A stretch of 64,000 nt of DNA. Source: Saccharothrix deserti. GTDB taxonomy: Bacteria; Actinomycetota; Actinomycetes; Mycobacteriales; Pseudonocardiaceae. Positions 7,939 through 15,010 of this stretch are shown in pieces (the stretch's first letter is position 1; every line of letters starts with the position of its first letter). A program made the translations under genes and the position numbers. The stretch is taken from positions 62,001 through 126,000 of the forward strand of contig NZ_VKAB01000027.1 of NCBI RefSeq assembly GCF_009769385.1, given 5' to 3'. The notes beneath the pieces were generated by a model. That model did no database searches. It was not told where the DNA came from and saw only the letters and a list, made by a program, of their open reading frames with translations.

Positions 7939-7990
7939 TATGGTTCTCCTGACGCGCTCTGGCGTCAAGGCGACCCTGCCAGGTAGGTTA

Positions 7991-8006
7991 CTAAGCGGTT
8001 GCTTAG
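7991..8006. promoter_or_regulatory. Operator CTAAGC-GGTT-GCTTAG upstream of fabG-maoC
   Basis: A perfect 6-4-6 palindrome ending 11 bp before the AAGGAGG site of the FabG gene. The same 16-mer occurs at 16173-16188 next to the TetR gene, so this is very probably a site for that TetR. Confidence 0.75.
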
Positions 8007-8031
8007 GCCCGCAGATCAAGGAGGACTGACC

Positions 8032-8793
8032 GTGGCCGAGACGGACGCACGGGTGGCCATCGTCACCGGTGCCGCACGCGGCATCGGCGCCGCCGTAGCC
8101 ACGCGGCTCGCGCAGGACGGCCTGGCCGTCGCGCTGCTCGACCTCGACGAGGGCAGCTGTGCCGACGCCGTGGAGAAGATCAAGGCCTCCGGCGGGACGG
8201 CCATCGCGGTGGGTGTCGACGTCAGCGACAGCGCGGCGGTCGACGCGGCGGTGCAGCGGGTCGCCGACGAGTTGGGCGCGCCGACCGTCCTGGTCAACAA
8301 CGCGGGCATCCTGCGGGACAACCTGCTGTTCAAGATGACCGACGACGACTGGGACGCGGTGATCAACGTGCACCTGCGCGGCTCGTTCCTGATGAGCCGG
8401 GCGGTGCAGAAGTTCCAGACGGCGGCGAAGTGGGGCCGCATCGTCAACATGTCGAGCACGTCGGCGCTGGGCAACCGGGGTCAGGCGAACTACTCGGCGG
8501 CCAAGGCGGGCCTGCAGGGGTTCACCAAGACGTTGGCGATCGAGCTGGGCAAGTTCAACGTGACCGTGAACGCGATCGCGCCGGGGTTCATCGCGACCGA
8601 CATGACCGCCGCGACGGCGGCGCGGGTCGGCGTCGACTTCGAGGACTTCAAGAAGGGCGCGGCGGCGATGATCCCGGTCGGCCGCGTCGGCACGCCGGAG
8701 GACATCGCGCACACGGCGTCGTTCCTGGTCAGCGAGGGCGCCGGGTTCGTGTCCGGTCAGGTCGTCTACGTCGCCGGCGGACCGAAGGACTGA
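8032..8793 (+). CDS. fabG: 3-oxoacyl-ACP/CoA reductase-type SDR (FabG family)
   Basis: A 253-residue SDR of the FabG type. TGAARGIG binds NADP(H); the NNAG motif is at 89-92; the catalytic residues are S141 or S142, Y154 and K158 (YSAAK). It would reduce 3-oxoacyl thioesters. The start is GTG 8032 with AAGGAGGA 7 nt upstream; the longer reading from 7999 would run through the operator. It is followed after 1 bp by a MaoC-type hydratase, so the pair catalyses consecutive steps on acyl-CoA or acyl-ACP substrates (reduction and hydration/dehydration). The CTAAGC-type palindrome just upstream links the operon to the TetR at 16244. Confidence 0.88.
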   Translation: MAETDARVAIVTGAARGIGAAVATRLAQDGLAVALLDLDEGSCADAVEKIKASGGTAIAVGVDVSDSAAVDAAVQRVADELGAPTVLVNNAGILRDNLLFKMTDDDWDAVINVHLRGSFLMSRAVQKFQTAAKWGRIVNMSSTSALGNRGQANYSAAKAGLQGFTKTLAIELGKFNVTVNAIAPGFIATDMTAATAARVGVDFEDFKKGAAAMIPVGRVGTPEDIAHTASFLVSEGAGFVSGQVVYVAGGPKD

Positions 8794-8794
8794 C

Positions 8795-9247
8795 ATGCGG
8801 GTATTCGCGAACCTCGACGAGTTGGCGGCGGCCAAGGGCGAGCACCTCGGTCACGGCGGGTGGCACGAGATCACGCAGGCCGAGATCAACCTGTTCGCCG
8901 ACGCCACGGGCGACCACCAGTGGATCCACGTGGACCTGGAGAAGGCCGCACGCGGTCCGTTCGGCGCGCCGGTCGCGCACGGGTACCTGACGTTGTCGCT
9001 GATCCCGATGCTGGTGCGGGACATCTACACGGTGCAGGGCCTGTCCATGGGCGTGAACTACGGGCTGAACAAGGTGCGCTTCCCGAGCCCGGTCGTCGTC
9101 GGGTCGCGGGTGCGGGCCGGCGCGGAGTTGGCGGAGATCACCGACGTGCCGCAGGGCAAGCAGGCGGTGGTGAAGGTGACCGTGGAGATCGAGGGCAACC
9201 CGAAGCCCGGGTGCGTAGCGGAGACCGTCGTCCTGCTGGTCCCCTGA
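8795..9247 (+). CDS. MaoC family (R)-specific enoyl hydratase/dehydratase
   Basis: A 150-residue hot-dog-fold protein. The hydratase signature is present as INLFADATGDHQWIHVD (about residues 27-43), with the catalytic Asp and His in D-x4-H, followed by GPFGAPVAHGYLTLSL. The enzyme hydrates enoyl-CoA or dehydrates 3-hydroxyacyl-CoA. Its ATG follows the FabG stop by 1 bp, which implies coupling, and a strong terminator follows at 9283. The partnership with FabG suggests a route for (R)-3-hydroxyacyl thioesters; whether it serves degradation or synthesis is not visible, though shared operators with an acyl-CoA dehydrogenase and a carboxylase favour acyl-CoA metabolism. Confidence 0.9.
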   Translation: MRVFANLDELAAAKGEHLGHGGWHEITQAEINLFADATGDHQWIHVDLEKAARGPFGAPVAHGYLTLSLIPMLVRDIYTVQGLSMGVNYGLNKVRFPSPVVVGSRVRAGAELAEITDVPQGKQAVVKVTVEIEGNPKPGCVAETVVLLVP

Positions 9248-9282
9248 CCCACCGGCCCACGGGGTCCACCGCCACCGGCTGC

Positions 9283-9344
9283 GCAGGGGTCCTCGCCAAG
9301 GGGACCCCTGCTTTCAGCCTGCCACAAGGGACCGACAAAGCCGG
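9283..9344 (+). terminator. Hairpin terminator inside repeated element (copy 2)
   Basis: GCAGGGGTCC (9283-9292) pairs with GGACCCCTGC (9302-9311) and is followed by TTT. Stem and loop are identical to the copy at 5050, and the flank keeps CTGCC and CCGACAA..CCGG. It ends the FabG-MaoC operon. Confidence 0.85.
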
Positions 9345-9436
9345 GCGAGGAAGCGCGGGCTGTGGACAAGTGCTGCAGGTGCTGGCTTTCGCCCGCTGCC
9401 CACCACGCCACTGGGTGCGGGCGTTGTGCGCGACGG

Positions 9437-10009
9437 TCAGGCGTTGGCCTCGCGGGCTACGCGTTCCAGGTTGGCCCGGTACTGCTCCCACCACGTGGCG
9501 TCGACCGGGGCGAGGTTGTCGGCGTCCGGGCGGAGGCCCGCTGTGCCGTCGATGAGTTCGCGGACGATGTCGGCGTGTCCGGCGTGGCGGTTGGTTTCCG
9601 CGATCATGTGGACCAGGACGACGTGGAGGGTGATCGCCTCACGCTCCTTCGGCCACCACGGCACCGTGCCGGGTGAGTCGAGGTCGAGCGCGTCGATCGT
9701 CTCGTCCGCGTGCGCGCAGGCCCGCTGGTAGAGGGCAACGATGTCCTCGCGCGACTCGTCGGCCGTGGCCCACATGTCGGCGTTCGGCTCCGCATCGTCG
9801 CTCATCCACGGCAACGGCTCGGCGAACGGTCGGCCGAACGTGTCGCCGAAGTACCCCACCTCGACCCCGGCCAGGTGCTTGACCAGGCCCAACAGGTTCG
9901 TGCCCGTCGGCGTCAACGGTCGCCGCACGTCGTATTCCGACAGGCCGTCCAGCTTCCACAGCAGCGCCTCACGCGCGGTCCGGAGGTAGCGGTGCAGGTG
10001 AGACTTCAC
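9437..10009 (-). CDS. DinB family protein (DUF664-type)
   Basis: A 190-residue helical protein starting VKSHLHRYLRTAREALLWKLDGLSEYDVRRPLTPTGTNLLGLVKHL. The spacing of GLVKHLAGVE and of HVVLVHMIAETNRHAGHADIVRE places three histidines where DinB-fold proteins bind a metal. Many such proteins are mycothiol- or bacillithiol-dependent transferases or detoxification enzymes in actinobacteria; the actual substrate is unknown. GTG at 10009 overlaps the TGA of the TetR gene by four bases (GTGA), so it is translated in step with that regulator. In-frame reading upstream of 10009 would run through the regulator in another frame and is rejected. Confidence 0.82.
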   Translation of the reverse strand: MKSHLHRYLRTAREALLWKLDGLSEYDVRRPLTPTGTNLLGLVKHLAGVEVGYFGDTFGRPFAEPLPWMSDDAEPNADMWATADESREDIVALYQRACAHADETIDALDLDSPGTVPWWPKEREAITLHVVLVHMIAETNRHAGHADIVRELIDGTAGLRPDADNLAPVDATWWEQYRANLERVAREANA

Positions 10010-10590
10010 GACGAGCCCTCCACGGGACGCAACGACGCCAGCAGCAGGTCGGCGAAGTGACGGCCCACCTGTTTCGCCGACAACGGCCCGTCGGCGCTGT
10101 ACCACTGGCCGAGGTGGTGGACCGTGCCGAAGAAGTAGTGCACGGTCAGGTCCGCCGGCACGTCGGTCCGGAACACGCCCGCCGCCTGCCCTTCCTCCAC
10201 GAGCGACCGGAACCGCTCGTGGTAGCGCCGCCGCTCCGCCCGCATCTCCCGCCGCTTGTCCTCGGCCAGGTGGTCGGCCGAACGGAAGTACACGCGCGCC
10301 TGGTCGAAGTTGTCCACCGACGTCACCACGACGTCGACCGCCGCCGCGTGCAGCCGCTCGGCCACCGGCGCCGACCCGGACGCGAAGTGCTCCAGCCGCT
10401 CCGTCTGCATCCGCAGCAGGCTGCCGTAGATCTCGTGCAGCAGGTCGTCCTTGGACCCGAAGTAGTGGTACATGGCGCCCTTGGTGACGCCCGCCAGGTC
10501 CACGATCTCCTGCACCGCGACCCGGTCGAAGCCCTTGGCGGCGAACAACCGCGTCGCGGCGTCGATCAACCGCTCCGGTACCGATGCCAT
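10006..10590 (-). CDS. TetR/AcrR family transcriptional regulator
   Basis: A 194-residue TetR. The N-terminal HTH is clear: RLIDAATRLFAAKGFDRVAVQEIVDLAGVTKGAMYHYFGSKDDLL split over residues 6-50. The C-terminal ligand domain is all helical (VHYFFGTVHHLGQW). The start is the ATG at 10590. It heads a two-gene operon with the DinB protein, which it presumably controls together with itself. An inverted repeat GCCATG-N7-CATGGC at 10586-10604 overlaps the start codon and may be its operator. The ligand cannot be deduced. Confidence 0.9.
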   Translation of the reverse strand: MASVPERLIDAATRLFAAKGFDRVAVQEIVDLAGVTKGAMYHYFGSKDDLLHEIYGSLLRMQTERLEHFASGSAPVAERLHAAAVDVVVTSVDNFDQARVYFRSADHLAEDKRREMRAERRRYHERFRSLVEEGQAAGVFRTDVPADLTVHYFFGTVHHLGQWYSADGPLSAKQVGRHFADLLLASLRPVEGSS

Positions 10591-10604
10591 GGGCCAAGCA
10601 TGGC
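10586..10604. promoter_or_regulatory. Inverted repeat overlapping the TetR start, possible autoregulatory site
   Basis: GCCATG (10586-10591) and CATGGC (10599-10604) are perfect arms around a 7-bp spacer. One arm includes the start codon, and the site lies between TetR and the end of the gene upstream. Confidence 0.35.
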
Positions 10605-10612
10605 ACGCCCGA

Positions 10613-11371
10613 TCACTGGAACATGGCGATCGGCCGGATGACCAGGTGCCCTTCCTCCGCCTTCCACGCCTGCACCCGCCCCAGGCAGCGAGCGTTGAAC
10701 GCGCCTTCGGGCACCAGCTCGTCACGCAGGCCGGCGCTGTTGCACGCGATTCTCATCTGCGGGCCCTCCTCCGGGTTGTCCTGGGCGCCGAACGCGGCCA
10801 GGAACACGGTCGTGCCGTCGCGCTCGGAGTCCATCCGGAACGTGCCCTTCACGGACACGTACGAATCGATCCACCGCAGCCTGGCCGAGATGGGCGGGCC
10901 GTCCAGGGAACGCAGGTGCTGCTCCAGCGCTGTGTTGCGGCGCAGGGTGAGCCGGCGCAGGTCCACGTGCACCACCCCGTCGGCGGACTCCAGCGCGGCC
11001 ATCAGCACGCCGATCACCGCGATCGGCTCGTGCGTCTCCATGTAGGTCTTGATCACCTCGTGGCTGTGGGCCGCCCCGGCGGCCGCATCGAGGCCCGGCA
11101 GCGCGATCTTGCCGTCCTTGGTGTAGCCGACCCGCTGGATGACCTCCTTGGTGATGGCGTCACCGAACCGGCCCACCTGGTAGATGCCGATGACCGCCTT
11201 GTCATCGAGGTAGATGGGCACGCCCGGCACCTCGCCCGGGAGGTAGCGGCGCCTGACCCGCCACGCCCACACGGCCACCCCGACCGCCACGACCAGTGCC
11301 AGCGCGGTGGCGATCCACAAGACCGCCCACGGCCACCACACCGACCACCAGAGTTCCCTATCGACAGCCAC
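10613..11371 (-). CDS. Membrane-anchored protein of unknown family, third gene of the binding-protein/VWA operon
   Basis: A 252-residue protein. It has one strong N-terminal membrane helix (WWPWAVLWIATALALVVAVG, about residues 12-31) followed by a basic WRVRRRY stop-transfer patch, so the remaining 210 residues are probably cytoplasmic. I do not recognise a family. Its start (GTG 11371) lies 14 bp inside the end of the VWA lipoprotein gene, so it belongs to that operon. Visible features of the soluble part are AHSHEVIKTYMETHEP and a C-terminal beta-rich segment (VSVKGTFRMDSERDGTTVFLAAFG). It may receive or pass on a signal from the two extracytoplasmic partners; that is inference from context. 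Confidence 0.65.
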   Translation of the reverse strand: MAVDRELWWSVWWPWAVLWIATALALVVAVGVAVWAWRVRRRYLPGEVPGVPIYLDDKAVIGIYQVGRFGDAITKEVIQRVGYTKDGKIALPGLDAAAGAAHSHEVIKTYMETHEPIAVIGVLMAALESADGVVHVDLRRLTLRRNTALEQHLRSLDGPPISARLRWIDSYVSVKGTFRMDSERDGTTVFLAAFGAQDNPEEGPQMRIACNSAGLRDELVPEGAFNARCLGRVQAWKAEEGHLVIRPIAMFQ

Positions 11372-12836
11372 GGATCTCCCTCAGCGCCTCCAACAGCGAC
11401 CCCGCACCGGCGTCCACCACCCGCCCACCGGTCGCCCGTGCCACCCGGTCCAGTTCCACCGGGTCGGCCTCGCCGAACCGGATCGCGTACGTGCGCGCCG
11501 GCGGGTCCGGCCACGCGGCCAGGAACTCGTCCGCGCTCATCCCGGCGTTGTTCTCGCCGTCGGTCATCAGCACCACCGTGCCGTCACCGACGATCCGGTA
11601 GGCGTGGTCCAGCGCCGACCAGATCGCGGTGCCGTCGTCCGCCAGCCCGGCCGACGCCAGCGCACCGGCCAGCGCCTCCAGGTCCGCCACCCCTTGGACC
11701 ACGACGCTGCGCTCCTCCATGACGGTCCCCGCGAACCGCACGAGCACGACCGTCTCCCCCACCCGGAACCGGTCGAACCCGCCCGCCCGGCTCAGCGTCG
11801 CGAACGCCTCCCGCAGCCCGGCGATCCGCCCGCCCGCCATGGACGTCGAGTGGTCCAGCACGAACACCACCCGCCCCGGCGCGCCGGCCCGGTCGTAGGC
11901 GGCGAGCAGGATGTCCACGACCTCCTGCGTGCCCGGGAAGTACAGCGCGGTGCCGATGGGCTCACGCAGCTTCTCCGTGCGCTCGACCTGCGGGTCCACC
12001 GGCCGGCGCCACGTGCGTTCCATGATCGCCCGCTGGGCGGACGGCGACCGCAGCCACTGCGCAACCCGGTCGTACGCGGCGCGCTTGTCGGGTTCGAGCA
12101 GCATCAACGGATAGTCGGAGAGCACGATCCCATCCCGCGGGTACACGACCTCCAACGGTTCGCGCAGCTGCCCGGACGCGTTCAGCGACAGCACCGTCGA
12201 CTCGTACGCGACCACGGCGTCCACCTCGTCCTGCCGCTTCACGTACTCGTCCACGACCTCGGCCGCGCCGGCCGCGCCGAACACCCGTCCGGTGAGGAAG
12301 CCCTGGAGCTTGTCGCAGGTCACGTCCTCGGGACGCAGCGCGGCACCCGTCCCGGCGGCGGCCGTCGCCACCCCGATCAACGCCGCCATCCCGCTACCGG
12401 ACACCCTCGGGTCCGCCATGCCGAACCGCAGCTCCCCCGCCGCCGCACGACCCGCGACATCCGCCCACGACGCCCCGTGCAACACCCCCGCCTTGCCCGC
12501 CTTCACGCCCAGCACCAGCGGCGACAGCATCGTGGTGGTGGACAGCGGCAGGTCCGCGTTCTTCAGCTGCAGGTACCGGTTCGTGGCCAACCACGCGAGG
12601 TCGTGGTCGACGCCCACCGCCAGCTCCTCGCCGGCCCGCACGGTGCCCCGGTAGTCGAGCTCCAGCTCCACCCCGGTGTCGCGGCGCAGGTCGGCCAGCA
12701 CCGGCGCGAGGTCCGCCAGCTCCGAACTGGCCAGCACGGTCAACGTGGTCGACTCCGGCGTGCCGGACGTGCACCCGCCCAGCACCGCCACCGACAAAAG
12801 GACCGCCACCGACAAGAGGACCGCCGTCAGCCTCAT
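11358..12836 (-). CDS. Lipoprotein with substrate-binding domain fused to a VWA domain
   Basis: A 492-residue protein. A signal peptide with lipobox (SVAVLGGC, Cys22) tethers it outside the membrane. Residues about 30-290 look like a type-2 periplasmic binding domain (TLTVLASSELADLAPVLADL, then VDAVVAYEST). Residues about 310-490 form a von Willebrand A domain with the MIDAS motif DHSTS in VVFVLDHSTSMAGGRI and a second acidic motif in VVLMTDGENNAG. It probably binds a small ligand and, through metal, a protein partner. It overlaps the upstream gene by 4 bp (ATGA) and the downstream gene by 14 bp, so all three are made together. Ligand and pathway are unknown. Confidence 0.8.
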   Translation of the reverse strand: MRLTAVLLSVAVLLSVAVLGGCTSGTPESTTLTVLASSELADLAPVLADLRRDTGVELELDYRGTVRAGEELAVGVDHDLAWLATNRYLQLKNADLPLSTTTMLSPLVLGVKAGKAGVLHGASWADVAGRAAAGELRFGMADPRVSGSGMAALIGVATAAAGTGAALRPEDVTCDKLQGFLTGRVFGAAGAAEVVDEYVKRQDEVDAVVAYESTVLSLNASGQLREPLEVVYPRDGIVLSDYPLMLLEPDKRAAYDRVAQWLRSPSAQRAIMERTWRRPVDPQVERTEKLREPIGTALYFPGTQEVVDILLAAYDRAGAPGRVVFVLDHSTSMAGGRIAGLREAFATLSRAGGFDRFRVGETVVLVRFAGTVMEERSVVVQGVADLEALAGALASAGLADDGTAIWSALDHAYRIVGDGTVVLMTDGENNAGMSADEFLAAWPDPPARTYAIRFGEADPVELDRVARATGGRVVDAGAGSLLEALREIRGCR

Positions 12837-14038
12837 ATCGGCACCTGGATCTCAGGGCAGCGGCCGACCTCCCTGATCATCGCCTCCAGGTCCGGCGGCT
12901 TGGGCAGGAACCCTTCCGTGCTGCTCAGCACCGGCTCCGGCAGACCGCGCTCGTTGAGCAGACCGTTGAGCGCGGTCGAATCCTGGTTGTCCAGCCGGAA
13001 CCCGAGTTCGAGGGCGCGGCGGCGCAGGCCGGGGTCGTTGCGGATCAGGTCGCCGACCCGCTCGCCCGCCGGGCTGAACGCGATAAGCCACGGCTCGGTG
13101 CGGTGGTTCGTGTCGGGGTAGAGCAGCACGCGTTCGTAGTCCGGCTTGCCGGTCCGCGCCACCGTGTCGAGCTGGTGCGCCAAGTACTGGTGCTCGTACA
13201 TGACGCCGACCGGGGCGGCGGTGCGGCCGTCGGGGTGGAAGAACGCGGTGCCGATCGCCGAGGCGTGCAGGCCCTCGATCTCGAACACCGGTTTGATCCG
13301 CTCCGCCACGGCCAGGGCGGTCTGCTCTTTCGGGACGACGAAATTGTTCTCGGCGAACGCGACCAGGCCCAGCCAGGCCGAACCCGAGTAGGAGACGCAC
13401 GGGCTCGGCGTCTGCGCGACGATCTGGTTGCGGTTGTCGACGGGCTTCTTCAACCCGTCCCAGGTCGCCGCCGACGATCTCCCGTCCGCAGGCAAAGACA
13501 GCTTGACGAACCGGCCCATGTCGAGGGTGTAGTAGAGGTTGTCTTCCCCGCTCTTCTGCGGTTCCGCGATTCCCTCGCTCTCCAGGGCTTCCGCGTACTC
13601 CCTGAACGCGCCCAGCACCAGCGGGCTGGAGAACGGGAAGTACACCCGGCCGCCGAACCGGTCCCGGATCAACTCGCCGGCGACCTGGCCGGAGGGCATC
13701 ACGAAGTCGAACTCGCGGACCCGGTTCTGCCTGTCCCTGATGAGCTCCCGTGAACCACCCGAGTCGGTGACCCGCACCTCGATGCGGTTGGCCATCAGGA
13801 TCCGGCGGACCTCGGTGTCCTGGAAGAACACCGACTTGGATGCCATCATCGCCCGCACGACGGTGATCTCCTGGAACGGCAGCGCGACCGTTCCCGAAAC
13901 GAACAACGCGATGGCACCCGCCGACGCGACGCCCGCCGATATGCCGAACGGCAGCAGGAAGCGCTTGCGGCGGAAAATGGATCTGGGCGGCTCGGTGACG
14001 GTGAAGGTCGGTTCTTCGGCAGAGCTCTTCGCGACCAC
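12833..14038 (-). CDS. Membrane-anchored extracytoplasmic binding protein
   Basis: A 401-residue protein starting at GTG 14038 behind GGGGGAG. After a basic segment (FRRKRFLLPFG) one membrane helix follows (ISAGVASAGAIALFVSGTVA, about residues 37-56) and the rest should lie outside the cell. That part resembles a binding-protein fold: FFQDTEVRRILMANRIEVRV opens it, EFDFVMPSGQ and the two lobes around YYTLDMGRFVKLSLP follow. It is not cleaved or lipidated, unlike its partner downstream. First gene of a tightly overlapping three-gene operon. A nested palindrome lies at 14056-14091 just upstream. Solute specificity cannot be read from the sequence. Confidence 0.7.
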   Translation of the reverse strand: MVAKSSAEEPTFTVTEPPRSIFRRKRFLLPFGISAGVASAGAIALFVSGTVALPFQEITVVRAMMASKSVFFQDTEVRRILMANRIEVRVTDSGGSRELIRDRQNRVREFDFVMPSGQVAGELIRDRFGGRVYFPFSSPLVLGAFREYAEALESEGIAEPQKSGEDNLYYTLDMGRFVKLSLPADGRSSAATWDGLKKPVDNRNQIVAQTPSPCVSYSGSAWLGLVAFAENNFVVPKEQTALAVAERIKPVFEIEGLHASAIGTAFFHPDGRTAAPVGVMYEHQYLAHQLDTVARTGKPDYERVLLYPDTNHRTEPWLIAFSPAGERVGDLIRNDPGLRRRALELGFRLDNQDSTALNGLLNERGLPEPVLSSTEGFLPKPPDLEAMIREVGRCPEIQVPI

Positions 14039-14055
14039 GCCACTCCCCCGTGCGG

Positions 14056-14091
14056 ACGGCGATCTCCCCTGGTACCAGGCTAGATCGCCGT
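14056..14091. promoter_or_regulatory. Nested palindrome upstream of the binding-protein/VWA operon
   Basis: Outer arms ACGGCGATCT (14056-14065) and AGATCGCCGT (14082-14091) are perfect. Between them sits a second perfect palindrome, CCTGGTACCAGG (14068-14079). It lies 18 bp upstream of the operon start and 45 bp after the SDR stop; it may be an operator, or a terminator for the SDR gene. Confidence 0.6.
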
Positions 14092-14136
14092 GCCGCCGGA
14101 GTGGGTTACAAGTCGGGGAATCACCCCCAGCGGGGA

Positions 14137-14898
14137 TCAGCTCCCGATCGTCGCACCGCCGTCGACCACGAACGTCGCGCCGGTGGTGTAACCGCCTGCC
14201 GCCGAAGCGAGGAACACGACCGCCGCCGCCAGCTCCTCCGGATCGCCCACCCGGCCCATCGGCAGCCGCGAGATGTGCGATTCGAGGTAGCCCTCGGGGT
14301 ACTGGTCGGTCATCTCGGAGGCGAAGTAGCCGGGCGCGAGCGCGTTGACCCGGATGCGCTTGCGGCCGGTCCACTGCTGCGCCAGGTCGCGGGTCAGACC
14401 GAGCAGACCGGCCTTCGACGCCGAGTACGCGGCCTGCGGCAGACCACCGGAGACGAGGCCGAGCACGCTGGACACGTTGATGATCGACCCGCCGTCGGTC
14501 ATCACGGCCGCCGCCGCCTGCGCCATCCAGTACGCGCCGTTGAGGTTCACGTCCATGACGCCCAGGAACTGCTCGGGCGTCTCACGGGACGCGGGCACCG
14601 CCGACGCCACGCCCGCGTTGTTCACCAGCACGTGCACCGGGCCGAACTCGGCGGCGGCACGCGCGACCTCGCGGCAGTCGTCCGGCTGCGCCACGTCGGC
14701 CCGCACGATCAGCGCGCGCCGTCCGGCGTTCTCGACCAGTTGCGCGGTCTCCTTGAGCTTGTCGACCCGCCGGGCGGCGAGCACGACGTCCGCGCCGGCC
14801 TCGGCCAGGCCCTTGGCGAACGCCACGCCCAGGCCGGAGGACGCGCCGGTGACGATCGCGACCTGCCCGTCCAGCCGGAACTTGTCCAGGATTCCCAT
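14137..14898 (-). CDS. SDR family oxidoreductase
   Basis: A 253-residue short-chain dehydrogenase starting MGILDKFRLDGQVAIVTGASSGLG. The NAD(P) motif TGASSGLG, VNNAGVA, the Ser in NVSSV and YSASK with catalytic Tyr and Lys are all in place. It lies downstream of the acyl-CoA dehydrogenase on the same strand, separated by 112 bp that hold a structured repeat element. Together with that dehydrogenase it may act in acyl-CoA or alcohol oxidation, but the substrate is unknown. The ATG at 14898 is the only sensible start; an antisense reading of similar length on the plus strand is a codon-bias shadow. Confidence 0.88.
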   Translation of the reverse strand: MGILDKFRLDGQVAIVTGASSGLGVAFAKGLAEAGADVVLAARRVDKLKETAQLVENAGRRALIVRADVAQPDDCREVARAAAEFGPVHVLVNNAGVASAVPASRETPEQFLGVMDVNLNGAYWMAQAAAAVMTDGGSIINVSSVLGLVSGGLPQAAYSASKAGLLGLTRDLAQQWTGRKRIRVNALAPGYFASEMTDQYPEGYLESHISRLPMGRVGDPEELAAAVVFLASAAGGYTTGATFVVDGGATIGS

Positions 14899-14916
14899 CA
14901 GATCCGCTCTCTGTGT

Positions 14917-14987
14917 GAATTGCCGCTGCTCCGCAGACGGCGGGCTCGGTCGCCTGGAAGTCGGTCACGAACGACCGACGCGACCTC
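14917..14987 (-). repeat. Structured intergenic element, copy A
   Basis: Read on the minus strand it forms GGTCGC/GCGACC (14985-14980 with 14953-14948), an inner stem GTCGGTC/GACCGAC with a 6-nt loop, a conserved one-sided bulge TTCCAG, and then a second hairpin GCCGTCTGCGGAGCAGCGGC (14941-14922) followed by AATTC. It ends 19 bp before the SDR start. Copies B and C are at 41551 and 55476. Confidence 0.7.
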
Positions 14988-15010
14988 GCGTGGTGGTTGT
15001 TCGGACACGA

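Noticed and set aside
6127-8835. A 900-codon minus-strand frame joining oxidoreductase and antisense of FabG/MaoC
   Set aside because: Only the 6127-7080 part has protein-family motifs; the rest is a codon-bias shadow of the SDR and FabG genes.
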